NCBI GenBank assembly: GCA_021292165.1
Contig: CM037878.1
Span: forward strand, 195,857,118-195,921,117
Source of the DNA: Shinisaurus crocodilurus
Lineage: Eukaryota; Chordata; Lepidosauria; Squamata; Shinisauridae
DNA: 64,000 bases
Direction of reading: 5' to 3'
Position 1 is the stretch's first letter; every line of letters begins with the position of its first letter. Below are positions 9,721-21,207 of this stretch, one piece after another. The position numbers and the translations under genes are program-made. The notes under the pieces were generated by a model. That model saw only the letters and a list, made by a program, of their open reading frames with translations, did not search any database and had not been told where the DNA came from.

Positions 9721-11965
9721 AATGTTACTTTGTAAACTTGAAGTATTTATCTGCCTGTTCTTATTTTAAAATGAAGTTATTAAACTAGTTAAGTTTATTT
9801 TTTAAAATCTTTGTGCAAAGACTATTAATATACACATTTTGTAAAAAAATAAATAAAACAAAAACATATATAAATATATACATATATATTTTATAATAGT
9901 GACTGCAGCAAGGCTTGGTTTTTCCTTGTTGTGAAATTGACATCTCTGAAGACAGCTTATTTTATATTAAAAAAAGAAATCAACTATCCTGTTAGAGCGT
10001 GTACAGTTTTTATGCTGTTTTATTTGACTTAAAAGGCTGGAAGACAGAAACAAAGTGAGTTCAGGCAAATTCACTGTATTGTAATTTATTTATAGTAACT
10101 TGTTTTCCTTGAAGGAAAATATTTACTTTAAGATGTATTTTAAAAGACAGAAATTTTGTTACTCAGTATTTGTCATACAGTAGAATGGAACCATTGAGCT
10201 GGTTTTGTTTCTGATAGCTGACATGAAAATACTATGTTCTAAATTTGTCAGTTTTTAAATCAGCTTTACCCGTCTGCATCTTATAATGTAACATGTATTT
10301 TTGGCACTGCCTTGATATCAAAATATCAGCTGCAATGTTTTTTTCTCACTTTTAAGAATCTATTAAAATGCCATTAAACATTGCAGGGCACAACTGCGTG
10401 TTCTTACTGTGCACTAGTAAATTGTTCACTTCAGTTGTGTCAAATATGTCTCTTATAATTTTAAGTAGTTTTTTTTGTTTAACGAGGGAAGGAAGAAGGT
10501 GACATGTCTCTCTTTAGCTATTCTTTTAGAAAAAGTACTTGTGAGTTTGCTGTATTAATTAGTAATGTAGTATTTGAACAGTTTTACTATTTGTCTTTTC
10601 CAGAAATTGTTTAGGACCTCATTTAGGAAATCATCCCAATAATCATAGGACCCCTTAACTGGAGTTTCCTTAGATTTCCTCATAGATCTTGCATTCCAAA
10701 TGTCATTATCTTCAATGAATCACATTGTTCTTAAAGTGTGGTTTAAAAAACTTAAAACCATAGTGCATCTTGTGCTGGATCCTAGCACCCAGCAGAGTGG
10801 GACATATATTACATGTAGAGTAAATGCCATAGATTCAACTGATGCATCTCAAATAGCAAGCATCATAACAACAATGTGAATTTTGGCAATGGTTCAACAA
10901 AGGCTTTATCTACTCTTGACAATTAAAAAACCCCCCCAGATTGTGTACCTGTTTGAAACCTCTTCATTTTCTGAGCCATTAACAGTCATCACCTCTATAT
11001 ATTCAGTCTTTTTGCCATCACTTTCCATAAAGCTTACAAACTTTTGTTTTTTTTTAATTAAAGCCGGGACTTTTCAGGATTCCACATCTGCTGCTATACA
11101 AAATTTAACTATGTGGAATACTCTTTGCGATTTTACAAATATTCCTCAAAATGCCACTGTCCAGACAGTGGTATGTTTGTAGTGCATTTTTAATTCTGTG
11201 CTAATTCTTTAATCTTTTTGTTTCTATTCATTTCCATTCTTTTTTTGTTTACTGTTTGATTTCTCAAGTAAAACCATTTTTAAGTTTAATCCCAACTTCC
11301 ATTAGTGCTGACAGTCTCTTCTGGCCCTGTATGTCATGCACAATTTTAAATACATTTTCCTCTTTCCCAATGCTAATTATTTCAGCTGTTGAATAGTATT
11401 TTCTCTGGCATGGAACTGAGATTGATGTACTGAATGTACTTTTTACATTTGGTAAGACAGAAGTACATGCTAAAGTAGTTCAATGTCATTTTAGAAAAAG
11501 ATTCATTCTTCATTTGGGTTCCATAGCATTGGAAGAAGTTCACTTGGGCTTTAGGACAACTTGTAGTTTTTGTTAGTTAACGTTGGACTGTCACCTTAAA
11601 TTCCCGAGAGTGCCACTTTTTGTGTCTTGCAAATGTATGAAAGAAAATACTGTTTATTATGCTATTATATGCAGCTTCAGTTACCCAAAGAATTATGTCC
11701 TGCAGAACCTACTTTTTTGGGATGTCAATAAGAAGTAAACACAGTTTTTATATAGGACTCTGTCAAGTCGAACCTTGGTTTTAGTTTTTAAAAAATCAAA
11801 CTATGCCTTAGGGAGGCCTGATACCAAAGAAAGTTGTTAAGCTAGAAACAAGTCAACATTCCCTGCGGTGTTTGGAACTCGAGCATTGTGTTAAGATCAT
11901 GAGAACCTAACCATTAAATTGTTTTCCATAATCTGTGTTTTGAAGTAATGATGATAAACCATATA

Positions 11966-12216
11966 CAGTAATACCTTGGATTACAAGTAACTTGGTTTGA
12001 GAGCGTTTTGCAAGACAAGCAAATTTTTAAATATTTATTTAATTTTTTTTTTACTTAATATACAAGCGACGTCTTGCAATACAAGTATTGTAGTACGGCT
12101 TAAATTAAAAATCTCTGTACAAATTTTTTTGGGGGGATTTCGTTTTGATATAAGAGTGTTTTGGATTACAAGCACATTTCTGGAACGAATTATGCTCTCA
12201 ATCCAAGGCATGACTG
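11966..12216. mobile_element. mariner/Tc1-like MITE, copy 1 (251 bp)
   Basis: Ends CAGTAATACCTTGGATT and the inverse of CAGTCATGCCTTGGATT, flanked by TA on both sides (11964-11965, 12217-12218). It shares its exact length and nearly all its sequence with 28258-28508. It lies within the probable WWC3 3' UTR. Confidence 0.85.
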
Positions 12217-12255
12217 TATAGTGCAAATTATTAAATCCAGATTAAAGATTTAACA

Positions 12256-12345
12256 GTGCAATCCTATGCATGTCTATTCACAAGTAATACCCACTGAGTT
12301 CAATGAGACTTACTCCTATGTAAGTATGCAGTTTGAAGCCTATGC
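12256..12345. repeat. GAAGTAAGT-type short repeat, copy 1
   Basis: The block gtgcaatcctatgcatgt followed by ccactgagttcaatgagact recurs at 30033-30105, 40228-40320 and in inverse order at 55000-55080. Its two halves are weakly inverted. This is probably a small DNA-transposon MITE. Confidence 0.55.
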
Positions 12346-13721
12346 ATTAAACTAACATTTTGTAAGATCATGCTTCACCTGACATATGTTGCAAGTTTTC
12401 CATGGGTTGGTGTAACTGAAAATGAGAATGTTTGGCATTATCAGCACTGACTGCTCTATAGAATCTCTGCTTGATGTATTAGTGGACTGAAAAATGTCTC
12501 ATGTCTGGAAAAAGTGATCCCAGAATACCAAAGCGAACTAATAGGAAGAAATGGTTGGAACTGGGATGGATGCCTAAAGGAAAAATAGCTGGCCATTGCT
12601 CTAGTAGTTCAATAGTTAGGAAGACTTCAAGTTATTTGTTTTATGGTTGTTATTTAAAGTGTCAGTATTTTCCAACAGTTACCAGGAGGTGGTCTTGAAT
12701 TGCTGCATTCTATTCCAATAGGATCCATTTGGGCTACAATTCAGCAGCTGTAATGCTCTTGACAAAAGGTTGTAGACAAAGATGGCTTTTGCATCTCTTT
12801 TCAATGTGAAGAAGAATGATCATTGCTTATGCAGAACATTTTCTATTGTCTGTGGCGTATGCTAATTGTGATAAAGAGCAGTCAGTTCAAAATCCTTTTG
12901 AGTTCTACATGACTTTGCCATCTATTATGACAAATCATGATCAGTTTTTCTATATGTTAATCCTGTATGCCATAAATGGAAAGCAGTGCATTTGGAATAG
13001 AAAATGTTTTGGGGGCTCCTTGATAAAAAGATATTCCTGGGTTATAGTGGTAGCCACTGTGCAGCCACTGTGCAGTGTACCCAGAGTATTTAGGGAGGAT
13101 AAAATTCTGACTGTCAAAATGAATACTATTTCAGTGTGTTAAAAAGTAATATACTCTGCAGTATTCATTTCTTGTGTTTGTCACAGTTTCTGAATGATTG
13201 TGTCATTTGTATTTGAAAAGTATTCTGCAAAATAAATAAACAAATAAAAACTTGCCATAATATAGCTTTGTGTATCTATCTTAGTTAACCACAGCTAAAA
13301 TTAATGCTAGGTTATGGTTAAACAGTCATTAAGAATTTTTAAAAATCATTTTAAAATGTGGCATTATAAGGCATTTTATTTGTTGTGGATTGGCTACATT
13401 CCACAACAAGGTGTAAGGTTCAATTTTCAGGTTGAGTGTTTCTCCAAAACATGGCACAAAACATTTTGGGTACTGTGATAGCTATTGCACATGGTGGTCA
13501 CATCCAGTATGGCAGGGTCCATGTGTCTTCTGCATAACGCTATCATGTCCCTCACAGCAGTTTCAAAGACAATGTCAGCCATCCCGGCTTTGGCCGGTCA
13601 CTTCTACCCAAGTGAGTAGGCTAGTGGCTATAAGTAGGAAAGAAGGAATGCCAAGATGCCTGACACCAGCAACTGTCTTCGATGTTGATTTCATTCCTAT
13701 CTACCACTCTATCTAGATAAT

Positions 13722-13880
13722 GGGCAGTAACCAACAATGTCATTCTGCAAACTCAAATAGCACTAGCAGAGTCCACCAAATCTTTTCATTGCACAAGCAG
13801 TTGCACATTATTCTTGCGCAACTGGCTTCCACTAGTGCAACGTCATTTGCACTAGTGGAATGACACTGTTGGATATTGCC
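13722..13880. mobile_element. MITE, GGGCAGTA family, copy 1
   Basis: Inverted ends GGGCAGTAaCCAaCA and its partner TGTTGGATATTGCC. The inner arms share the gtcattctgc / gtggaatgac blocks. A related copy is at 54175-54484, and related but more distant ends occur at 60443-60732. Confidence 0.65.
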
Positions 13881-14034
13881 TGATATCTGTACAGTGCTAA
13901 TGTTATGACTAAGCATGCAAGTGAAAAGACTACAATGCCAAAGAAAATATCCTGACTCCGCATACAGTTACATTTGGCAATATTGTTTGCCCTTGAAGTG
14001 CCCATCATCAATTATTAAAGTTCATGATCAGCAG

Positions 14035-14062
14035 TGTCATCATCATCATCATCATCATTATT
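14035..14062 (+). repeat. (CAT)n microsatellite
   Basis: A run of about nine CAT units in otherwise unassigned intergenic sequence. Confidence 0.9.
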
Positions 14063-14734
14063 ACACTTGTTTGTGTCCAAAGCATCCTCAAGATTTTTTG
14101 CAGAGGTCTCTCTTCTCAGAGAATGTTAATCATTGCTACAGTACATAGGCTACAAATGCAGACTAGAAGTTTCACTCAGTGGTGGTAGGCAAAGCACACG
14201 CTCCCGGCTTCAACCGCTTTCCACCGCCTCTATCTGAAAAAAGGAGATGATAATACCTGACTTGCTTTATGGAGATATTGTATAGATTACAGCAATATAA
14301 TATGCATGAAGAGTCTCTTCATTTGAGTATAGTACAACACTGACGGTTCCTGGAATGATATTACAGTACACGAAGAGCGTATTGGAACCATTGCCCACAT
14401 CTGAAATACACTGAGACACAGATAATTACAGCCACTTTCTTCTTTAAATTAGATAAAATCAACAGGCTGTATAAAACTTTACAGGGTATATCTTCTTCTA
14501 CAGTGTGACTTCGACAATCTCTAATATGGTAAGTTGGAGTTCTCCGGAGATTACCATCTTTTTGCTTATGGTACCCTATAAATCTCATATACATTGGTAC
14601 TTTTATGTGTTTGCAGAAATGACACTACAGGACTAGTATAGTAAATTCCACATTACAACTCTGGCCAATCTTCATTTTTGTTACCTAGAATTGGCGGGGG
14701 AGATACTTTTTGTGATGACGAGGGAAGACTTTAC

Positions 14735-14972
14735 AGTATGGTGTAGTGGTTAGAGTGTTGGACTGGGGCTGGAGAGACCCATGTTCAAGTCCCCACTCAG
14801 CCATGAAACTCACTGGCTGACTTTGGGTCAGTCACTGACTCGGCCTAACCTACCTCACAATAACCTACCTTATTGTGAGACTAAAATGGAGAGGAGTAGA
14901 ATCATGTGTTCTGCCTTGGGCTCCTTGGAAGATAAGGCAGGATATAGATGTACAAATATAAATAAAATATTT
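14735..14972 (+). repeat. Sauria-type tRNA-derived SINE
   Basis: The tRNA-like head has the A box in gtgtagtggttagagtgt and a B box near gttcaagtcc, followed by the diagnostic body actttgggtcagtcactgac and a 3' end ending tataaataaaat. SINEs of this type are characteristic of squamates and are moved by Bov-B LINEs. Confidence 0.85.
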
Positions 14973-16560
14973 AAAGATGATGGGAAGGGGTTCAGAGGCA
15001 CTCAAAGGTCACCTTGGGTCAAAGGTGCTAGACTAGACAAAGGCAAGTGGAAAGGGTGTGTTTTCACTGCAAATATTGCAATTCTGCCACATTTGATAGG
15101 TTGTATTGAGCTTTACTCCAAAAGATACTTGTCATCATGCTCATTTGGTTGATGGTGTTATTCCAAATAAATTGTTTGCTGTCAATCTTAATCTGGGTTA
15201 CACCAAAGGGTTAGTTTTGCGTGGGTGTAAGAGTCAAATGGAAACTACTTGCCCACATTGTGCTAAATCTCTCCAGCTACTTGGATAGTTGGGAGGGGGT
15301 CACTTGATATATTTAAGTGTATCAAGCTTAACACCTACCAGCTTGTACATGGAGAGGAGAGGAGATTCTAGGTGTGTCCTTGTCAGGGCAGAAGGAGGGC
15401 AGGGAGATTGCTACTCCTGGGTGCAATGCAGTAAGTCCAGTGATTCATGACAAAATCTGGGAAGATAAACCCACCTTTTACAGGTAGCTGCAAGTATACA
15501 GGGAGACAAGGAGAAAGTGCTCTCCAGAGGAAATCACTAAAAAGCATCTTAATGGGACAGGTATGAGGTGGGTATAGCAAGGAATAATCCACTCATCAAA
15601 GTAGGTTTGAGAGCATATTCATCTTCATGGTGTTATGGTATTCATCTTTAGGGTGCAAGATCCCTATAGGATCAGCATCCAGGGAAACCAGTGCTTAAAG
15701 TATGTTTTTATCTGCTGGGTGGGCAGGTTTACACAGCCCAGGAAATGCATATAGATATTTTGAATCCCAAATATTTTAATGCGTATGAACACCACCATTT
15801 AAATTATGTTCATGAGGAGTCTTCTCCCAGGGGCATTAATTCCGTCTTTGTCCGCTTTGTGGAGTAGCCAGATAGTAGGTCAAACTCCTGAATTAAAGTT
15901 ATAAGGGTAATTGTTTCAGGTTATCCCAAAAAAGGAGAGTGATTCATGCCACAATTGGTAATTTGTTGTTGTAAAATTGCAACATCAGCATCGGCTTTCT
16001 TCTTGTGTAGTAGCAGTATAAGGCTTGCCAGCTCAGGGGGTCCTTCGACAGGCGGGTATGCGGCATGGAGATAGAACAGCTGGCTTCACCGTGGTTCCTG
16101 CCTGTGCTTTCGCCCAGACATGGAGAGGAAGGAGCTTCTTAAGCTCCTTTCTCTCCATCACTGGGCAAAAAGACAAGCGACTATGCGGCAAAGGGTTTGA
16201 GGAGCTAGCCAGCTGCCGAACCTCACCACCCACGCAGCTGCCGTCGGAGCCTTGCCACCACCGCTGGTAAGGTAAATGGGGGGGCAGTCAGGTGGGGGGA
16301 TCAGCCAGGCAGGGGGGCCAAGGTGAGATGGGGGGCTGCCATGTGCCCTCTTCCCACTTGGGAAGGAGGCACGTGGCAGACACCGGGGGCTTCCCCAGTG
16401 TTGCTGCCTATGCAGGGCATAGACAGCAGTGTGCAAGGAAGCTGATGACAGCTGGCAAACTGCCACTTGACCAGCTGTCATTGGCCAGAGCTCTGTGGCC
16501 AGAGCAGCAGCCATTGTTTGCCACTCTGGTCAAGGGGCTCTATATCCCTCTTGGCTTACA
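14973..16560. other. intergenic, unassigned
   Basis: No exon, RNA gene or clear element. About 16030-16560 is GC-richer than its surroundings and may be an old non-autonomous DNA transposon, but I could not match its ends. Confidence 0.4.
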
Positions 16561-16691
16561 GGAAGGTTAGCGTGTTGTCCAGGTTTGGGTGACACACTAA
16601 ATTTCAGTAGGTTTAGTAAACCCTACTGCAAGCTATGGCTTAGTAGGGTGGTTAAGGAGACTCTCCTCAACCACCCTAACTAACCTGTCCT

Positions 16692-16770
16692 GGGTTCGCA
16701 CGACACTTTAAACCTCAGTAGGTTTACTCGGGTAGTAAACCTACTGGGGTTAAACGTGTTGTGTGAACCC
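16692..16770. mobile_element. short palindromic MITE, GGTTCRCACRACA family
   Basis: A 79-bp near-perfect inverted repeat: gggttcgcacgacactttaa at the left and its partner ending gtgttgtgtgaaccc at the right, with a 7-bp centre. Its outermost bases match ends seen at 26006 and 52120. Confidence 0.65.
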
Positions 16771-16780
16771 ACTCAGTGAG

Positions 16781-17339
16781 TGACAGGGCAATTAGAGTTA
16801 ATGGTTGTCAGCTGAAAGGAGAGTGCTCAGAACTGGGGAAGGAGAAAGCCAGTCTGAGGGAACCCAACTGGAAGGTCTGAATACTAGATCTGGTGGCTGA
16901 GAGAGCAGGAAGCTGTGCTGTGAGGCTGTGGAGAACCTTCAAGCAGGCAGCAGAGTCCAGCACCAGAGGGTTTCAGGCAGAGCGCTGGCCAGAGGGAACT
17001 TTGGCAAGCGGTCCCTGAAACAGTATCAACATCCTAAAGACAGAGGCAACAGGAAGAACTGGAGGCAGAGAAAGACAGCATCTGTTCCTGGTTATGGGGA
17101 TTGGCTGGGGTGGAGTTTAGGGACATCTGATCTGAGGGAAATGCTATTGATATGAGCTTTTCAGTAAAGGAAGACTCTCTTAGGCATATTTAGCCTAAGT
17201 AAAGTTACACAATCCCATCCTATTATTCAAAAAATAATGCTTTATTACCTTGTGAATAATTTCTTTTAATAAATATCTTTGTTCATCTTGTCTTCAGTGG
17301 TGGTGTCAATTCCATGTCTATGCCCTAATTACCAGGCCA
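16781..17339 (+). mobile_element. solo LTR (559 bp) with 5-bp target duplication
   Basis: It begins TGACAGGG and ends AGGCCA, giving the TG...CA form. It is flanked on both sides by GTGAG (16776-16780 and 17340-17344). An AATAAA lies at 17268-17273, about 66 bases before the end, which fits an R-U5 boundary on the + strand. No internal coding region remains, so it probably formed by recombination between two LTRs. The superfamily (endogenous retrovirus or Gypsy) cannot be told from this sequence alone. Confidence 0.72.
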
Positions 17340-17344
17340 GTGAG

Positions 17345-19538
17345 GTATATCAGATACCGAGGGTGTTTTTTTGTTTTTTTTTGTTTTTTAAAGAGCTCTT
17401 ATGGTTAAGGGTTTTTATAGTTGAAATGGCCTTGCGGCAAGGAGTTCCATAGACTAAAGTCTCCAAGTGTTAAAAAGTGAACAATGGCAGAAAACCTACC
17501 GGTATGTGGTTTTTCCATATTTGGGGACATTGGTGGACCCATAGGTTGTTCCTCCATATTTGGTGTAAGTGGTGGAATAACATGAAGCGTTTCCTTCACA
17601 GGGCCTCATGTCTGTGCTCATCTTGCATACATTCAAGCTCTAATTGTCACCATCTGTACATTTTCCATTCCATTTTCCTTACTGCTAAAGGTTCCCCCAC
17701 GCACCCACCTACCCATATATGTGCCCACAACTGCGGATAACACTCAATGCATCTGATGTAGTGGACTCTAGTGCGTGAAATCTTATGCCATAATAAATTT
17801 GTTAATCTTTTAAGATGCCACAGACCTCTTTGTTAGGATTCTCTTGTGATTTTCCTTGAATATCTCATTGAGTGTAGCTGCATGCCATTTTTATCTTCTT
17901 TTTTTACTAAGCAATCCATGATACAGCCCTGAATAAAAATGTGGACATGTCACATTTCACTTAATATACTTCCTTCGAATAGAAGTTCTCTATTTTTCAA
18001 TCAAAAGCACAACCAGCCTGTGTATGAAATGTTCATCCAATTCATAGCATAGTAGTAGATGGGGAAAGCATTGCAGCATGAGCTGCAAAGGTGTAAGCAA
18101 GTTTTAATAGCCTGCTTAATCCTGAAGGATCAAAGGCCAGTTGCTGCCTGTCTCTCCAGCAGATCTCCAATAGAGAGCATGCAGTCATGTGACTGTTACT
18201 GCTTCCTCCATATGACATCATTGCCTTTGCAGCCATACCAGTGAAGAGAGGATGCTGTCGGTATCTTTGGGGCTGAACGAAATGATGTTGCATTGCAGGT
18301 AAGAGGAGACCATGCTCCATAGCATGATTTTCTAGGCTTTGCCTGTGCATTTCCTCTAAAATCAACCATTGTCAAGCACGGTTTGGGGCTGGGGAATCAT
18401 TACAGGCTCTTTGTGAATATGAGCCTTGCAGGTGGAGAGACTGCTTGCTTTTCAGATCTTCCGGCTGGCATACTTAGAAGCAGTGCTGCCAGCTGGGGCG
18501 TTAAAACTGAAGATGAAAGCAGTCTATTAACAACGCATCCATCAGAGCTTTTTTTTTAGGAAGCAGCAAGCTACATTTGCATTAGTATTTACATTGGGGT
18601 GGGGGTGGGGAATGATTGTACTGCCATGCAGAAATTACATCTTTTGAAATTAGCGTGGCCTTTGCAACGTGCTGATGTATCAGAGATTATCTATTTCTCC
18701 CACTTAAACTGTTTTTAAGGGACACACAGTCCTGCACATCTCTTGCATAATTCATTTGTGTCACATTCAATTTATTTTTGTTTGTGGGGGGGATTGAATG
18801 CCCAACAGCTGTGCAAAATAGTTTGTGGGAGTAGGGAGCGCACCCACTACAATCGAAGGGCTTCCCTATAGGCTAGGGAAATATAAACATCTAAATAAAA
18901 TTTGTTTTTAATTAGTCTCTAGCATTAATTGGTTAGCATGATCAGTTGATGTGAGAGGGTTTTTGCCTTATTAATTAGTAAGGTATTGGGATATTTTGGT
19001 AATGCATTAAATAACCAGATAGTATGCAGTTGTGTTAGACAGGAATGCAGTAACAGAACAGTTTTCAGTTTCCATGCCTTTTTAAAGGCCATGATGAAGC
19101 CTATCTCTTCTTGAACAAAAAGGATGACTCGGCTTCTGTAGCAGCTTCAGTAGCGTAAGAACACAGGCAGTTCTCTGGTTTGCATTTTCTTTTTATCACT
19201 GGAGATTTTTTGTGCTAGCTGTGCTCTTGAGAATATAGTTTTCTCTCATTGTAACATGTCTCTAGCACATACAAAAATTACTGTGGGCTTTAAAAAAAAA
19301 CACAACCCACTAGAATAAGGAATGAGGCAGGGTGGATTCTCATTGTTGTTTAGTTTTATGGTTGAAACCAGACCTGATGTTGGCCTGGGCCTAAGATTGC
19401 TAAAGCAGACTCCTCTGGTTGTCACTCACACCTGTACGCCTGCCTCCCAAATCCCGTTAACATGCATTGCTACTGGATAGTGAGTATACACTGTGAGTAT
19501 ATTGATAGCAAATTAGCAATCATGTGATCTTATGTCAT
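17345..19538. other. intergenic, mostly unassigned
   Basis: Contains only the short repeat at 17745-17830. Otherwise AT-rich single-copy-looking sequence with no exon or structured RNA that I can support. A CLCN4 non-coding 5' exon could be hidden here but cannot be recognised from sequence. Confidence 0.4.
17745..17830 (+). repeat. interspersed repeat with AATAAA-like core, copy 1
   Basis: The blocks tgatgtagtggactctagt, cttatgccataataaat and ttgttaatctttt recur at 51432-51515 with few changes. This resembles a 3' end repeat widely seen in amniote genomes; I cannot name the family. Confidence 0.5.
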
Positions 19539-19541
19539 TTA

Positions 19542-19660
19542 GGGTGCAATCCTATTCATGTATAGACAGAAAAAAGTCCTACAACTCCCAGCATGCCCCA
19601 GCCAGCCATGCTGGGAGTTGTAGGACTTTTTTCTGTCTATACATGCATAGGACTGTGCCC
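19542..19660. mobile_element. Harbinger-like palindromic MITE (119 bp), TTA duplication
   Basis: Ends GGGTGCAATCC and its degenerate inverse, flanked on both sides by TTA (19539-19541 and 19661-19663), the target typical of PIF/Harbinger elements. The arms (gtcctacaactcccagcatg and complement) are nearly perfect. It shares ends with 45682-45765. Confidence 0.75.
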
Positions 19661-20344
19661 TTAGATGTCTTCCAGCCTGCTCTGGACAGAGTAGCAGGGA
19701 AGTTTCACTACCTTTCCTCCCATCTGCATTTCATGGCAAAGATAGGACCTCTCAGGGTCAGTTCAGAGTTCACACAAAAATAGCAGTCTTGCTGTTTTTA
19801 TCTGTTCTTTTATCTAGTGTTTTTAATTGCATTTTTTGGTTTGTGGTACTTGCTTTTATAGCATAGGTATTTATTCTTATTTTAAAATGCCTTGGGTGCC
19901 TGGTGTGGAAATGAGGGGCATACATTAAAATAAACAAAGAAATGATTGCGGTCATCCCTGCATAAGCTGCTGGCTCACACTAAAGTTTCCCATGTGGAGA
20001 GTTCTATAATTAAATATCTTTTTTTAAAAACCCCACTTTAATCAGATACGTAAAAACAGGAGAAAAATATGTCTTAACACCATCAGCCTTCAATATTAAA
20101 TGTATATGTCTGAAACATAAAGATAAACAGATCCAGGACCTAAACAAATGTATGTAACTGAAACATAAACAAGCCATTCTAAGTTTTTTTGTTTTTTAAA
20201 CACTTAGGGCAAGAATAGGCAGATGTTTTGGACTACAACTTCCATAATCCCTGTCTATTGGCTGATTTAGGGCTTTGTGGTACATGGTACATTTTGCTGA
20301 GTTACCTGATCCTTTGCTCGATATCTTTTTTGTAAGTTCTAGAA

Positions 20345-20480
20345 CAGGGCTCTCCAACCTTGGGTCCCCAGATGTTGCTGGCCCACAGCTCCCAGCATAC
20401 CCAGCCAGCATGGCTAATGGCAAGGGATTCTGGGAGCTGTAGTCCAGCACCATCTGGGGACCCAAGGTTGGAGAGCCCTG
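20345..20480. mobile_element. palindromic hAT MITE (136 bp) with perfect 8-bp duplication
   Basis: Ends CAGGGCTCTCCAACCTTGG and its inverse; both flanks are ttctagaa (20337-20344 and 20481-20488). The arms pair almost throughout. It is the same family and length as 29114-29249. Confidence 0.88.
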
Positions 20481-20519
20481 TTCTAGAAGAAAGGGGAAGT
20501 ACAGGGGAGGGTAATAACT

Positions 20520-20683
20520 CAGAGGTAGAGCAGATACTTTGTTTCTTCAATCCTCAAACATCTGTAGTTAGAGCTAGGAAAGACACCCCTGTCTGACATT
20601 CTAGAAAGCGATTGCCAGTCAGTGTTGCCAAGATGGACCAATGGACTCAGACTTGGTATAACGCAGCTTCCTATCTTCCTAAA
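20520..20683 (+). repeat. tRNA-derived SINE with AATGGTCTGA-type tail
   Basis: The head tcagaggtagagcagatactttg resembles an A-box tRNA head. The tail has gaccaatggactcagacttggtata and gcagcttcct. The same head-tail pair occurs at 46093-46318 (-) and, interrupted, at 44325-44840 and 61378-61979. Confidence 0.65.
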
Positions 20684-20748
20684 AAGACATTGTTTGTCAT
20701 TCACGGGGATGCCATTCAGGAATGGCCAGGTGAAACAGTCCCCTAGCG

Positions 20749-20883
20749 CAGTGTTCTCCAGCCTTGGGTCCCCAGATGTTTTTGGCCTACAACTCCCAGC
20801 ATGCCCCAGCCAGCATAGCTGGCTGGGGCATGCTGGGAGTTGTAGGCCAAAAACATCTGGGGACCCAAGGCTGGAGAACACTG
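20749..20883. mobile_element. hAT-like MITE forming a perfect palindrome
   Basis: Left arm 20749-20814 and right arm 20818-20883 are perfect reverse complements over 66 bp with a 3-nt spacer (ata). Ends are CAGTGTTCTCC. The flanking 8-mers ccctagcg and acccagac match poorly. It is related to, but distinct from, the elements at 20345 and 29114. Confidence 0.85.
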
Positions 20884-21207
20884 ACCCAGACTGAAAGAGA
20901 AGCTGTCAGGGTTTCCTGCACAGGGTGTGTGGGGCGTGCCTGCAAATGTGGCTTTGGGCAACTAGGGTGTGTGGAACAGCTCACACTTAACTGTGTGTCG
21001 TTCCTAGGAAGTCAGTGCTGCAGGAATTTTAAAGCTGAGAGCTTCAAAGCCTCACAGAGGTTTCACTGCTGGCTCTGTTGAACTCCAGCCAGGGTGTAGC
21101 AGCAGGATTTCTCCGAGGCTAGTCTAGCACAATTCCCAGGAGACCTCATTCTTGCTCTTGAGCAAATTATATTCAAGTAAAAATCGATGAAGGGATTCCT
21201 CAGTTTT

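Larger units (their letters stand above)
9721..13260 (+). other. WWC3: probable WWC3 3' UTR
   Basis: AT-rich, largely single-copy-looking sequence follows the stop codon with no coding potential. Candidate poly(A) signals AATAAA occur early at 9848-9853 and as a cluster at 13231-13248. A 251-bp mariner-like MITE sits inside it at 11966-12216, and a GAAGTAAGT-type repeat at about 12256-12345. The 3' end is inferred; transcription may stop at any of these signals. Confidence 0.5.
13261..14730. other. intergenic, mostly unassigned
   Basis: I see no coding exon. It holds a 159-bp MITE (13722-13880) and a short CAT-repeat microsatellite (14035-14062). The rest looks single-copy and AT-rich, with nothing recognisable. 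Confidence 0.5.

Noticed and set aside
14035..14062. CRISPR-like array
   Set aside because: It is a simple CAT microsatellite; no spaced direct repeats occur anywhere in the window.
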